A DNA stretch of 64,000 bases. It comes from Pseudomonadota bacterium. Its GTDB lineage: Bacteria; Desulfobacterota; Desulfarculia; Desulfarculales; Desulfarculaceae. The stretch is taken from the NCBI GenBank assembly GCA_018896025.1, contig JAHIND010000035.1, positions 239,557 to 303,556 of the forward strand, read 5' to 3'. The notes below the pieces were generated by a model. The model worked only from the letters and a program-made list of their open reading frames with translations. It had not been told where the DNA came from and ran no database searches. Position 1 is the stretch's first letter. Every line of letters starts with the position of its first letter. The translations under genes were made by a program, and so were the position numbers. Shown here one piece after another: positions 34,587-43,176 of this stretch.

Positions 34587-34606
34587 GGTATTATATGGTA
34601 TTACAT
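34587..34606 (+). promoter_or_regulatory. Tandem 10-bp direct repeat, candidate operator
   Basis: GGTATTATAT is followed at once by GGTATTACAT (9 of 10 match), 29 bp before the ribbon-helix-helix gene. Direct repeats one helical turn apart suit side-by-side binding by such regulators. Confidence 0.5.
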
Positions 34607-34634
34607 GTAGAGAACCGGCAACCAAGAGACACAT

Positions 34635-34913
34635 ATGAAAAAAGGCAAACCAGAGGTAATCACCTTCAAGGCCGATCCCGCCCTGGTGGCGGCCATGGAA
34701 GGTATAAGCAACCGCTCGGAGTTCATCCGCTCGGCCATCCTGGCCGCCTTGGACGGGGTGTGCCCCCTTTGCCAGGGCACGGGCATCCTCACCCCGGAGC
34801 AGAAACGGCACTGGTCCGGATTCGCCCAACACCACCGGGTGGAGCGATGCTCCACCTGCGACGCCCCCCACCTGGTCTGCGACGCCCAGAACAGCGGACC
34901 CTCGGACCACTAG
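34635..34913 (+). CDS. Ribbon-helix-helix regulator with Cys/His metal-binding tail
   Basis: A 92-residue protein. Residues 6-40 (EVITFKADPALVAAMEG, SNRSEFIRSAILAALD) fit a CopG/NikR-like ribbon-helix-helix DNA-binding domain. The remainder holds C43-x2-C46, H59, H66, H67, C72-x2-C75, H79 and C82, enough for one or two zinc sites. It sits 12 bp upstream of a metal-type ABC ATPase, preceded by a tandem repeat operator. I infer a metal-sensing repressor of the transporter. The architecture differs from NikR, which has an ACT-like domain after the DNA-binding part. Confidence 0.75.
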   Translation: MKKGKPEVITFKADPALVAAMEGISNRSEFIRSAILAALDGVCPLCQGTGILTPEQKRHWSGFAQHHRVERCSTCDAPHLVCDAQNSGPSDH

Positions 34914-34925
34914 GGAAGAGAGCCC

Positions 34926-35675
34926 TTGGCCCTTATCGATATTAAAGGGGTGGATTTCGCCTACAACGGCCGCCCGGTGCTGGCCGGGGTGGATCTCTCC
35001 GTGGCCCAGGGGGAATTCCTGGCCCTGGTGGGCCCCAACGGCGGGGGCAAGACCACCCTGGTCAAGCTGATCCTGGGACTGCTCACCCCCCAGAAGGGCT
35101 CGGTGCGGGTCTTCGGCCAGGCTCCGGCCAAGGTGCGCCGGCGCATGGGCTACCTGCCCCAGCACGCCCCGGTGGACCCCAGCTTCCCGGTGTCGGCCCT
35201 GGAGGTGGTGCTCATGGGCCTCATGGGCATGGGCTCGGGCCTGGGCCTGTGGCGGCGGGAGCAAAAACGGGCCGCCTTGGAGGCTTTGGACAAGCTGGAG
35301 GCCGCCGACCTGGCGGACCGCAGCTTCGGGCGGCTCTCGGGCGGCCAGCGCCAGCGGGTGCTCATCGCCAGGGCCCTGGTGGCCGGGCCGGAGCTATTGC
35401 TCTTGGACGAGCCCACCGCCGCGGTGGACCCCAGGGGCGGAGTGGATCTGATGAACATCCTGGCCGGTCTGCAACCCAAGGTCACGGTAGTGCTGGTCAC
35501 CCACGACCTGGGCTTCGTATCCCCGGCGGTGAGCCGGGTGGCCTGCATCAACCAGAGCCTGAGCATCCATCCCACCCAGGTGATCAACGGCAGCCTGATC
35601 AGCGAGCTGTACGGCGCCCCGGTGCGCATGGTGCGCCACGACCACGACCTGGAGCACGGGGGACATCATGAGTGA
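34926..35675 (+). CDS. znuC: Zinc/manganese-type ABC transporter ATPase
   Basis: A 249-residue ATPase with Walker A GPNGGGKTT, Q-loop GYLPQHAPVD, signature GRLSGGQRQRVLIARAL, Walker B LLLLDEPTAAVDP and H-loop VTHDLGFV. The YLPQ and AVDP variants are typical of ZnuC/MntB-type metal importers. The C-terminus is His-rich (HDHDLEHGGHHE), a likely metal-binding tail. The start is TTG. It overlaps the permease gene by 8 bases. Zinc, manganese or iron are all possible. Confidence 0.87.
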   Translation: MALIDIKGVDFAYNGRPVLAGVDLSVAQGEFLALVGPNGGGKTTLVKLILGLLTPQKGSVRVFGQAPAKVRRRMGYLPQHAPVDPSFPVSALEVVLMGLMGMGSGLGLWRREQKRAALEALDKLEAADLADRSFGRLSGGQRQRVLIARALVAGPELLLLDEPTAAVDPRGGVDLMNILAGLQPKVTVVLVTHDLGFVSPAVSRVACINQSLSIHPTQVINGSLISELYGAPVRMVRHDHDLEHGGHHE

Positions 35676-36513
35676 GTTCCTCGCGGCGGTGGCCGGGCAC
35701 GCCTTTTTGCAGCAGGCCCTTTTGGCCGGGGCCCTGGCCAGCCTGGCCTGCGGGGTGGTGGGGGCCTACGTGGTGGTCAAGCGCATCAGCTACATCGCCG
35801 GGGCCATCGCCCACAGCGTGTTGGGGGGCATGGGCCTGGCCCGCTATCTGGCGGTGGTGCACGGCTGGGGCTGGCTGCATCCCCTGCACGGCGCGGTGGC
35901 CGCCGCCCTGGTGGCCGCCGGGGTCATCGGCCTGGTGAGCCTGCACGCCCGCCAGCGCGAGGACACCATCATCGGCGCGGTGTGGGCGGTGGGCATGGCC
36001 ACCGGCGTGGTGTTCATAGCCCTCACTCCCGGCTACGACGTGCAGCTAATGAGCTATCTTTTCGGCAACATCCTCATGGTCACTCCCGAAAACCTGTGGC
36101 TCATGGCCGGGCTGGACCTGGTGGTGCTGGGCGCGGCCCTGCTCTTGTACCGCCAGCTTTTGGCGGTGTGCTTCGACCAGGAGTTCGCCCGCCTGCGCGG
36201 CCTGCCCGCGGATTTCTACTACCTGCTCCTGTTGGGGCTCACCGCGCTCACCGTGGTGCTGTTGTCCACGGTGGTGGGTATAATTTTGGTGATCGCCCTA
36301 CTCACCCTGCCCGCGGCCACGGCGGCCAACTTCTTCCGCCGCCTGGGGCCCATCATGGCCCTGGCCACGGTGCTGTGCCTGGGCATCACCTGGGGCGGCC
36401 TGGCCCTGAGCTACGGCCCGGACCTGCCCGCCGGAGCCATCATCGTGCTGCTGGCCGGGGCGGTCTACCTGGTGTCCCTGGGCCTGGGGCGGCTGGTGCA
36501 TAATAGGGGATGA
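35668..36513 (+). CDS. znuB: Zinc/manganese-type ABC transporter permease
   Basis: A 281-residue ABC-3 permease with about eight hydrophobic segments (LAGALASLACGVVGAYVVVKR, TALTVVLLSTVVGIILVIALLTLPAATA). The VKRISYIAGAIAHSVLGGMGLARYL block is characteristic of ZnuB/MntC. It forms the channel for the preceding ATPase. The solute-binding protein (ZnuA) is missing: the next gene is unrelated, so it must be encoded elsewhere. Confidence 0.88.
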   Translation: MSEFLAAVAGHAFLQQALLAGALASLACGVVGAYVVVKRISYIAGAIAHSVLGGMGLARYLAVVHGWGWLHPLHGAVAAALVAAGVIGLVSLHARQREDTIIGAVWAVGMATGVVFIALTPGYDVQLMSYLFGNILMVTPENLWLMAGLDLVVLGAALLLYRQLLAVCFDQEFARLRGLPADFYYLLLLGLTALTVVLLSTVVGIILVIALLTLPAATAANFFRRLGPIMALATVLCLGITWGGLALSYGPDLPAGAIIVLLAGAVYLVSLGLGRLVHNRG

Positions 36514-36616
36514 GCCCGGTAGGCTTAGCTCCTTGGGCCAAAGCCCAGGTTATGCTAGACTGACCTTGCCCCGCGGGGCTTAACCGCAAAAACCACCTAT
36601 GGGGAGTCTAAAAATA

Positions 36617-37072
36617 ATGAGCAAGTTCGGCTCTGTGGACGAAGTATTGGATTTCGCGATCGCCCGCGAGGAAGAAGCCTGCGCCTTTTACCTGCAAATG
36701 GCCCAGCGCATGGACAAGCCCTGGATGAAGGAGGCCTTCGAAGGCTTCGCCGACCAGGAGCTGGGGCACAAGGACAAGCTCATGGCCGTGAAGCAGGGCA
36801 AGACCCTGGCCCCGGCGGCCAAACAGATCACCGACCTCAAAATCTCCGACTACGTGGTGGCCGCGCCGGTGAGCCCGGACATGAGCTACGCCGACGCCCT
36901 GACCGTGGCCATGCAGCGGGAGAAAAAGGCCTTCCTGCTCTACACCCGCCTGGCCGACAACTGTGGCATCCCGGAGCTGAAAGACACCTTCGAGGCCCTG
37001 GCCCAGGAAGAGGCCAAGCACAAGCTGTGGCTGGAGGTGGAGTACGACGACAAGGTGCTCACCGAAGACTAA
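36617..37072 (+). CDS. Rubrerythrin/ferritin-like diiron protein
   Basis: A 151-residue four-helix protein with paired carboxylate/His motifs: REEEACAFYLQMAQ, GFADQELGHKDKL, MQREKKAFLLYTRLAD and ALAQEEAKHKLWLE. These give the E-x-x-H pairs of a diiron site. The C-terminal rubredoxin domain of true rubrerythrin is absent, as in stand-alone ferritin-like members. Probable role in oxidative stress or iron handling. The start at 36617 is preferred because GGGGAG lies 10 bases before it. Confidence 0.85.
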   Translation: MSKFGSVDEVLDFAIAREEEACAFYLQMAQRMDKPWMKEAFEGFADQELGHKDKLMAVKQGKTLAPAAKQITDLKISDYVVAAPVSPDMSYADALTVAMQREKKAFLLYTRLADNCGIPELKDTFEALAQEEAKHKLWLEVEYDDKVLTED

Positions 37073-37093
37073 GCCCACGCCCGCTTAAATAAT

Positions 37094-37129
37094 CAGCCCC
37101 CGCCCGGTGCCGGGCGGGGGCTGATTTTT
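37094..37129. terminator. Bidirectional terminator between convergent genes
   Basis: CAGCCCCCGCCCGG pairs with CCGGGCGGGGGCTG, followed by ATTTTTG on the plus strand and by an AT-rich stretch on the minus strand. Confidence 0.85.
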
Positions 37130-37141
37130 GCTTTGGGTTGG

Positions 37142-37813
37142 TCAGCGGATGATCTGGTTCTGCGGGCAATGGCCGCAGCGCAACTGGCCGTTGCAGTTGT
37201 TCAGGTCGTTGCAGCCTCTGAGGTTGACCCGGCTGCCCCGCCAGTCGCCGTTCTTGGCCCGGCACTCGGCCCACAGGTTGTCGCCCTCGATGCGGGCCTT
37301 GCGGCAGGAGCCCCGCCAGGAGCCGCCGGGCATCTTCCACTGATGGCCCTGGCCTTCGCAGACCAGGCGGCCGTCCAGGTTGGACAGGTTGCCGGGGCAC
37401 TTGTTAAGCGATACCCAGGACTGCACCCATTTGCCGTTGCCGTTGCGGCACTCGGCCGTCAGCTCGTTGCCCTGCACCCGCCCGTTGCGGCAGGACTCGC
37501 GCCAGGAGCCGCCGGGCATGCGATGGTATTGCCCGCCGCCTTGACCGCCGCAGGTGAGCCAGCCGTCCACGTTGGCGATGTCGCCGTTGCAGCGGGTGTA
37601 GTGGATGCGGGTGTCGTTGCGGCCGTCGCGGCCGTTTTTGCAGCGGCAGTTCAGCCAGCCGTTGTCCACGTAGCAGTCCTTGCAGGAATTGCGGTAGCTG
37701 CCCGGCGGCAGCACCTTGGCCTCGGCCGGGACCGGGGCCGGGACCACAAACAGGCCGAGCATCAAAATAGCCAGGCAAGCGCCCAGGGCCGCCCTGCTGA
37801 ATAAACCTTTCAT
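37142..37813 (-). CDS. Secreted triple cyanovirin-N-homology (CVNH) protein
   Basis: A 223-residue protein with a signal peptide (ending AEAK). Three tandem repeats follow, starting near residues 37 (PPGSYRNSCKDC), 98 (MPGGSWRESCRNGRV) and 161 (MPGGSWRGSCRKARI). Each has the CVNH pattern of S-C-x-(8-10)-L-x-A-x-C, then D/N-x-C-x-G-N-x-D-G-x-L. Cyanovirin-like domains are lectins that bind high-mannose glycans or other carbohydrates, mostly known from cyanobacteria, fungi and ferns. The tandem domains would make it multivalent. It is monocistronic; neighbours give no context. Confidence 0.82.
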   Translation of the reverse strand: MKGLFSRAALGACLAILMLGLFVVPAPVPAEAKVLPPGSYRNSCKDCYVDNGWLNCRCKNGRDGRNDTRIHYTRCNGDIANVDGWLTCGGQGGGQYHRMPGGSWRESCRNGRVQGNELTAECRNGNGKWVQSWVSLNKCPGNLSNLDGRLVCEGQGHQWKMPGGSWRGSCRKARIEGDNLWAECRAKNGDWRGSRVNLRGCNDLNNCNGQLRCGHCPQNQIIR

Positions 37814-37860
37814 ATCCTCATCCTCCCTAAACTCGATTTAACTGAGGCCCCGGCCGCCGG

Positions 37861-38445
37861 CTACCAATAGCCGTAGGGTCCGGCGAACCAATAAGGATAT
37901 GGCCCCGGGCCCATGGGCCACCACGCCGGACCGGCGCCGAAGCCGCCGTAGAATCCGCCGGTGGGATAGACCTGCACCACATCGGGCCGCATTTGCCAAA
38001 GCTTGACTTCCCTGCCCCTTAGCAGGACGTACTTGTATTTTATCTCGCCCACAGGCAGCAGCTCCACGCCCACCACCTGGCCCACCACCGTGACCTCGCG
38101 GTTCTTGTGGTAGATCTCCGGGTCCAGGAATCCCTGCATGGCCACGATGAAACGGCCCGAGGATTCGTAGCCGGTCTTGGGCCGGTCATGGGAGTCCAGG
38201 GCGATTTGCAGCACCTCGATGAGGGTGCCCTTTTTCTTGTTGACCGTGCGGATGATCCGCCCGCCCCACAAGACCATCTTGTTCATGTTTTCCTGGGGAT
38301 TGTCGCGCACCTGGGGCAAGGTGAGCTTTTGATCCACCTGCTCCAGTAGCTCCTGCGGCACCACGGGGGGCGCGCATCCGGCAAACAACCAAAGGCAGGC
38401 GGTCAAGGCGAGGGCCAGGCAAAGGCCCGCGCTGCGCTGAAACAT
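37861..38445 (-). CDS. slp: Slp-family outer-membrane lipoprotein
   Basis: A 194-residue lipoprotein (lipobox FAGC) whose middle matches Slp: VRDNPQENMNKMVLWGGRII, EVLQIALDSHDRPK, SGRFIVAMQGFLDPEIYHKNREVTVVG. E. coli Slp is a starvation- and acid-induced outer-membrane lipoprotein. The last 35 residues are a Gly/Pro/Tyr/Trp-rich tail (GGFYGGFGAGPAWWP). Role unknown. Confidence 0.88.
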   Translation of the reverse strand: MFQRSAGLCLALALTACLWLFAGCAPPVVPQELLEQVDQKLTLPQVRDNPQENMNKMVLWGGRIIRTVNKKKGTLIEVLQIALDSHDRPKTGYESSGRFIVAMQGFLDPEIYHKNREVTVVGQVVGVELLPVGEIKYKYVLLRGREVKLWQMRPDVVQVYPTGGFYGGFGAGPAWWPMGPGPYPYWFAGPYGYW

Positions 38446-38557
38446 GCTCTCCTCCCGAGTCGTGGTTACTAAAAATGATTATAAGCCAGGCCGCGGCAGG
38501 CCCCTAGGAAAAAGCGGGAACCAGCCGGGCATTGCCCGCCGCAAGACAAAGGCCCTC

Positions 38558-39025
38558 TTATTTGGCCTTGGCCGGAGGGCCTATCAGCTTGTCCAAGGGA
38601 AAAGCATAGTAAATCTGGGAGATCTCATCCAGGGTGTAGGCTTGATCCACCCCGATGGTGAAGCTGGCCACCTGGGCGGGCAGAAACACAGTGAGGTAGG
38701 TGAAGCGGGGCCAGTCCCCGGCTTGCAGATATACGGCGGTCCGACCTTCCAGGGTGATCTTTTTCCCCTCGCTCTCGTCCACCGATTGATCCGGGTTGTC
38801 CAGGTCTAGGCGGTACTCCAGATAAGCGCCGTGATCCTTGAAAATGGCCATGAGCTGGGGGGCGCAGGAGCCGGCGGTGCGCAGGCTGCCCGAGTCGCTG
38901 AGCTTCCAGCCCGGCGGGGCGGACTGCACGGCCAGGGAGCGGAACTCGCCCAGGGTGGGAGGCCAAGCCGCGGCGGGAGCGGCGCTGAGCAGCAAAATAA
39001 GCAAAGCCAACAGAGTGCGGCGCAT
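38558..39025 (-). CDS. Hypothetical secreted protein
   Basis: A 155-residue protein with a signal peptide (LLLLSAAPAAAW). The mature part has no recognised motif but is globular: LMAIFKDHGAYLEYRLDLDNP, then GRTAVYLQAGDWPRFTYLTVFLP, which suggests a beta-sandwich. It lies between slp and the glutamate-synthase-like gene on the same strand, with no tight coupling. Confidence 0.65.
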   Translation of the reverse strand: MRRTLLALLILLLSAAPAAAWPPTLGEFRSLAVQSAPPGWKLSDSGSLRTAGSCAPQLMAIFKDHGAYLEYRLDLDNPDQSVDESEGKKITLEGRTAVYLQAGDWPRFTYLTVFLPAQVASFTIGVDQAYTLDEISQIYYAFPLDKLIGPPAKAK

Positions 39026-39180
39026 AAAATCCTCCGGACCCTATTGTGGAGCACCAAGTGCCTTTGGTAAAGGGCTTTTCGGCGGGTTGCCGCCGAAGAG
39101 TCAAGGATAGACGGGCAAAAAGGACCGGCCCCGCCCGAAGGCGGAGCCGGTCCATGAGCATGCCAAGGGTTACGACGCTC

Positions 39181-40767
39181 CTAGATGGCGTCGATGATGT
39201 CCAGGGCTTCCTCGCGGTAGGCGTCCATGATGTGGTCCAGGCCGGTGACCAGGGCCGCCTCGTCGCTCAGCGCGGCCAGGTCGCGGCGCTCGATGAGGTC
39301 CACCCGCCACTTGCGGGCCCCGGCCATGAGCTGCTGCAGGCCCACCTTGAGCTTCTGGCAGGCGGTGTAGATGCCCACCGCGCCCAAGGGGATGTTGTCC
39401 ATTTCAGACCCGAACTGCTCCTTGAGCTCTTCGTAGCACACGAAGATCTCTTCCTTGCTGGCGCCGTACTTGCTCACCGTGCTGGGCAGGCCGCCGTCCT
39501 CGCCGGCCAGCCAGCGGCCGATGTTCTTGCCCACCATGCCCGGAATCATCAGGGCCCGGCCCATGCACACCGCCTTGGTGAAGGGCGCGCCCAGGGCCAG
39601 GGCCTTGAAGATATGGTCCTCGGAGCTGAAGCCGCCGGCAAAGGCGATGTCCGGCACCCATCCGCCACGGGCGGCCAGGCGCGAGCACAGCTCGTAGGTC
39701 ATGCTGTGCAGGTACAGGGCAGGCACGCCCCACTCACACATCATGCGCCAGGGGCTCATGCCGGTGCCGCCGGGAGCGCCGTCTATTGTAAGAAGGTCGA
39801 TCTTGGCGTCGGAAGACCAGCGGATGGCCATGGCCAACTCGCGCATGGGGTAGGCCCCGGTCTTGAGGGTGACCCGCTTGGCCCCCAGGGCCCGAAGGCG
39901 CTGAACCTCGGCCATGAAGCCTTCCTGGTCCACGAAGCCCAGGCGGCTGTGGCGCTCGAACTCGGTGATGGCCCCGTCCTTGAAGGCGGCCTGGATGGAC
40001 TTGCGGTCCGGGTCCGGGGTGACGATGTAGCCGCGCTTTTTGAGCTCCTGGGCCCGCTCCAGGCTTTGCACCTTGATCTCGCCGCCGATGCACTTGGCGC
40101 CCTGGCCCCATTTCAGCTCGATGGTCTCCACGCCCAGCTTGTCGATGACGTACTCGGCCACGCCCAGGCGGGTGTCCTCCACGTTCATCTGCACCAGGAT
40201 GTCGCCGTAGCCCTGGTGATAGCGGCGGTAGGCCTTCACCCGGCGCTCCATGTCCGGGGCCTTGGCCACCTTGCCCTGCTTGTTGAACTCCAGGCCGGGG
40301 TCGATGCCGCAGACGTTCTCGCCGCACACCAGGCTGATGCCGGTGATGGCCGCGCCCACCGCGAAGTGCTCCCAGTTGGCCCGGGCGATCTCGGTGGAGC
40401 CCAGGGCCCCGGTGAAGATGGGCATGGTCTGTTTGACCTGGTTGGCCGTGCCGAAGCTGGTCTCGGTGTTAACCGACGGGAAGGTGGCCACGTCCGGGTT
40501 GGCCTCGCAGCCCTCGGCCCCCAGGGCGTAGCCCATGATGTTCAGGTGGCTGTAGTCCACCGGGTAGTCTTTGTCCGCCCCGGCGGTGATTTCGCCGAAG
40601 GGTCCGGGATAAAGCAGTTCGCGGCCCCGGAAGGTGGCGTTGAACATGTCGCAATTACCCTTGCAGCCGTCCACGCAACGCGAACAGATGCCCGACTGGG
40701 GGGCTACGCTGCGCGAGCGGTTCTTGGTCTGCAGGGCCTCGTTGGCGTTGGGGCGGTGCAGGTTCAT
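39181..40767 (-). CDS. FMN-dependent glutamate-synthase-like protein
   Basis: A 528-residue enzyme of the glutamate synthase FMN domain family (GltB/GlxD-like). It has SVNTETSFGTANQ, the large FMN/Fe-S barrel GVETIELKWGQGAKCIGGEIK, LLTIDGAPGGTGMSPW, FAGGFSSEDHIFKALALGA and GKNIGRWLAGEDGG. An N-terminal cysteine cluster (CSRCVDGCKGNC) may bind an Fe-S centre. It lacks the amidotransferase domain and so is not a complete GOGAT. The start at 40767 has AGGAGG 5 bases upstream. The long 5' region carries a perfect-looking dyad. Confidence 0.83.
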   Translation of the reverse strand: MNLHRPNANEALQTKNRSRSVAPQSGICSRCVDGCKGNCDMFNATFRGRELLYPGPFGEITAGADKDYPVDYSHLNIMGYALGAEGCEANPDVATFPSVNTETSFGTANQVKQTMPIFTGALGSTEIARANWEHFAVGAAITGISLVCGENVCGIDPGLEFNKQGKVAKAPDMERRVKAYRRYHQGYGDILVQMNVEDTRLGVAEYVIDKLGVETIELKWGQGAKCIGGEIKVQSLERAQELKKRGYIVTPDPDRKSIQAAFKDGAITEFERHSRLGFVDQEGFMAEVQRLRALGAKRVTLKTGAYPMRELAMAIRWSSDAKIDLLTIDGAPGGTGMSPWRMMCEWGVPALYLHSMTYELCSRLAARGGWVPDIAFAGGFSSEDHIFKALALGAPFTKAVCMGRALMIPGMVGKNIGRWLAGEDGGLPSTVSKYGASKEEIFVCYEELKEQFGSEMDNIPLGAVGIYTACQKLKVGLQQLMAGARKWRVDLIERRDLAALSDEAALVTGLDHIMDAYREEALDIIDAI

Positions 40768-40849
40768 GATTTCCTCCTGATCCGTGTAAGGCGGCGGCAA
40801 TTCTTGCCGCTGTTTTTAGTTTTACTGAAAGGCAACTACTGCCTTATCT

Positions 40850-40870
40850 GACAAAACCACATGGTTTGTC
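40850..40870. promoter_or_regulatory. Dyad in the promoter region of the glutamate-synthase-like gene
   Basis: GACAAAACCA-CA-TGGTTTGTC has nine paired positions with one bulged A, 83 bp upstream of the start. It may be an operator. The AT-rich stretch 40880-41120 beyond it shows no coding sign. Confidence 0.4.
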
Positions 40871-41183
40871 AAGCCCCACCCCGGCCCAAGCCTTTTTAGA
40901 CAACATATTGTTATTTTTATATTTTAATCGATTGGCGGGAGGGGAAAGCGGGCATGTCGCCAGCGAATAGCCTAGCTTTTGCTCGGCCTTTTGCGGCAAT
41001 ATTGCCTTATTATCTGGACTTAATTCATACTGATGCGGCATGCCGTTTTGGCGGGAAGAAAACATTATAAAAAATTAAAAAATAGTGGATATTTTTAGTA
41101 ATACGAACAGTTGAGACTTGCCCTGGTTAATAACAACTTAAACGCGGCCCGCCACGCAACATGACGCCGCCCGGCCCAGCTGT

Positions 41184-41489
41184 CCGGCACAGCCAGCCTC
41201 CGCAAGGCCAGGCAGCACAACGAACAAAGAGCCGCGTTGCGGCCGGGGCCGCGCCATGCGACGACAACGAGTTAACGGATTTGCCAGGTGTTCGTGGGCT
41301 AGGCGGCCCAAGGCTTGGGCGGCCAAGGGGGTTTGGCGGGAGCGGTTACCGTATGTGGGGGCACCTAGGCTGTCGACCCGATCCGCCGCCAGCGGCACGC
41401 TGGCGAGCGAGACCCGCGGGCGTATATGCCAATACGCCGAGGAGGCGAGCGAAGCCCGCAACGCGGCATAGCGCCGCCTGGCCCGGCCG
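41184..41489 (+). repeat. Long repeat copy with ~100-bp insert (E1)
   Basis: It starts CCGGCACAGCCAGCC and ends CCGCCTGGCCCGGCCG. The stretch 41303-41401 (GGCCCAAGGCTTGGGCGGCC ... GACCCGATCCGCCGCCAGCG) is absent from standard copies but shared with the long copy at 44793. The part 41184-41300 is degenerate. Confidence 0.75.
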
Positions 41490-41490
41490 A

Positions 41491-41623
41491 CCGGCACAGC
41501 CAGACGCCGCAGGGCGGCGTTGTCGACGTCACTCGGTCCTCGGCGTAGGTCTACTACGCCTGCGTCCCTCGTTCGCCTGCCGCCTTGCCCTGCGGCGTCT
41601 GCCTGCGGCGTCTGGCTGTGCCG
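41491..41623 (-). repeat. Stop-docked repeat, inverted copy E2
   Basis: Its ends CCGGCACAGCCAGACGCCGC and CGGCGTCTGGCTGTGCCG form a near-perfect long inverted repeat (20 bases). The internal hairpin is GCGTAGgtctaCTACGC. It directly follows E1 and finishes 1 bp from the stop of the KaiC-like/HTH/cupin gene, but with the CACAGCC end toward that stop, unlike the other docked copies. Confidence 0.8.
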
Positions 41624-41624
41624 A

Positions 41625-42920
41625 CTAGCTGATTTTGAGCCAGAGCAGCCTGGCAGGCCCCCGGCCGGGGTTGGTCCACTGGGTGGGCATCTCCGAGGTC
41701 AGGTAGACCACGTCACCCGCCTTGAGGTTGTGCACCGCCTGGCGTAGCTTGAGCTGCAGGCGTCCGGCCAGTAGATAGCCCACCTCCTCGCCCTTGTGCA
41801 CGAAGAAATGCGAGGGCACCGATCCGCCCGGAGCCACCTCGATGATGTAGGGCTCGGCCTTGCCCGCGAAGTCCATGGGGGTGAGCAACTGGGCCTGCAC
41901 CACACCCTCGGGCAGGTCTTCCAGGCGCACCTCGGAGGCGTCTTCGGACGAGAACACCAGACGGCGTGAGCCCCCGGCGGCCTCGGAGAAGAAAGAGGCC
42001 ACCTCCACCCCCAGCACCTCGGCCATCTTGAGCAGGGCCGGCAGGGAGGGATAGATGTGGTTGCTCTCCACCTGGCTGATGGTGGAGGGGGTCACCCCTA
42101 CCAGGCGGGACAGCTCGGTCTGGCTGAGGCCCTTTTTGGCGCGCAGCTCCTTGAGGCGCAGGCCCAGCTCCACCAGGCCGGTGGCCCGGCGCTGCTGGTC
42201 GAAGACCACGGTGTGCTCGCGCACCCAGTAGTTGTGGGGCTGGTGCTGGCTCTCCAGGGAGCGGTTCTCGGCCTTGAGTATGGTCAGGCTGGTGGTGCCG
42301 CGCTTGATGGACAGCTCGATCACCACCTGGGCGATCTGGCCGATCTGGGCCTTGAGGCGGGTGGAGTGGGCCTCTTTTTCCATGATCCAGTAGGCCACGG
42401 TCTGAAGCTCGTAGAGCCGGGGGCAGGCGTGGCCGTAAAAGCGCAGGATGGCCTCCTCGCCGCCCCACAGCTCGCTCATGCCGGTGATGCTCTCGAACAC
42501 GAAGCGCACATCGCCGCTCAGCTCGCCGTGCAGGGCGTAGAGGGCCTCGCCCACCGCGCCGGGGTCCTGGGGCCGTTTCATGGGCTCCACCCGGCAGGGG
42601 GCCTCGGTATCCTGGTAAAAGCGCTGGAATATCTCGCTGCCCTGGCCCTTGCCCCAGGTGAAGCAGTCCAGGATGGTCAGGCCCTGGTAGTGGGCCAGGC
42701 TGCCCAGCTTGTCCAGAAGGTTCTTGGGAGAGCGGTCGAAGGTGACGTAGATGATGGGGCGCTGCTGGGCCTGGGAGGCCAGGATGAAGTTGTGGCAGAA
42801 TTCCCAGGCCAAAGAGCCCGCGTCGTCCTGCCAGACCACGTTGTCGCCGATGTGCAGCCCGCCCAGCAATTTGTCCAGTTGGCTGACCCCCGAAGCCACT
42901 CTCTGCGTTTGCGCCGTCAC
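41625..42920 (-). CDS. KaiC-like domain, XRE helix-turn-helix and cupin fusion regulator
   Basis: A 431-residue protein with three parts. Residues 1-235 follow the KaiC/RAD55 fold (ASGVSQLDKLLGGLHIGDNVV, IIYVTFDRSPKNLLDKLG, FVFESITGMSELW). However, the Walker A GxxGxGKT is replaced by QDDAGSLAW and the Walker B Asp by Glu, so ATP hydrolysis is unlikely. Residues 255-315 are an XRE helix-turn-helix (LKELRAKKGLSQTELSRLVGVTPSTISQVESN). Residues 345-430 are a cupin (PYIIEVAPGGSVPSHFFVHKGEEVGYLLAG). Probably a one-component transcription factor sensing a small molecule through either end. Targets are not known; the glutamate-synthase-like gene is next in the same direction. Confidence 0.8.
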   Translation of the reverse strand: MTAQTQRVASGVSQLDKLLGGLHIGDNVVWQDDAGSLAWEFCHNFILASQAQQRPIIYVTFDRSPKNLLDKLGSLAHYQGLTILDCFTWGKGQGSEIFQRFYQDTEAPCRVEPMKRPQDPGAVGEALYALHGELSGDVRFVFESITGMSELWGGEEAILRFYGHACPRLYELQTVAYWIMEKEAHSTRLKAQIGQIAQVVIELSIKRGTTSLTILKAENRSLESQHQPHNYWVREHTVVFDQQRRATGLVELGLRLKELRAKKGLSQTELSRLVGVTPSTISQVESNHIYPSLPALLKMAEVLGVEVASFFSEAAGGSRRLVFSSEDASEVRLEDLPEGVVQAQLLTPMDFAGKAEPYIIEVAPGGSVPSHFFVHKGEEVGYLLAGRLQLKLRQAVHNLKAGDVVYLTSEMPTQWTNPGRGPARLLWLKIS

Positions 42921-43176
42921 AAACCCTCCCCATTAGACCCGACAATCATTAATCAACAAAAAGTACAGTAGGGCCGATCTGTTATAAGCCCCAGCCCAGT
43001 CAATCAGGTCTTATTATAACCTCTACTTAAATACGAAGCCAGCCTGTGACATATCGTCTTACGCGATGCTTGGCCGAGCCTTCCATATATATTTCCTATT
43101 TTACAAGTACCTGATTGCACATTACTTTCAGGTGTAACCAAAACCCGCCCCTTTACCATTACCCCGGGAGCTGCGA

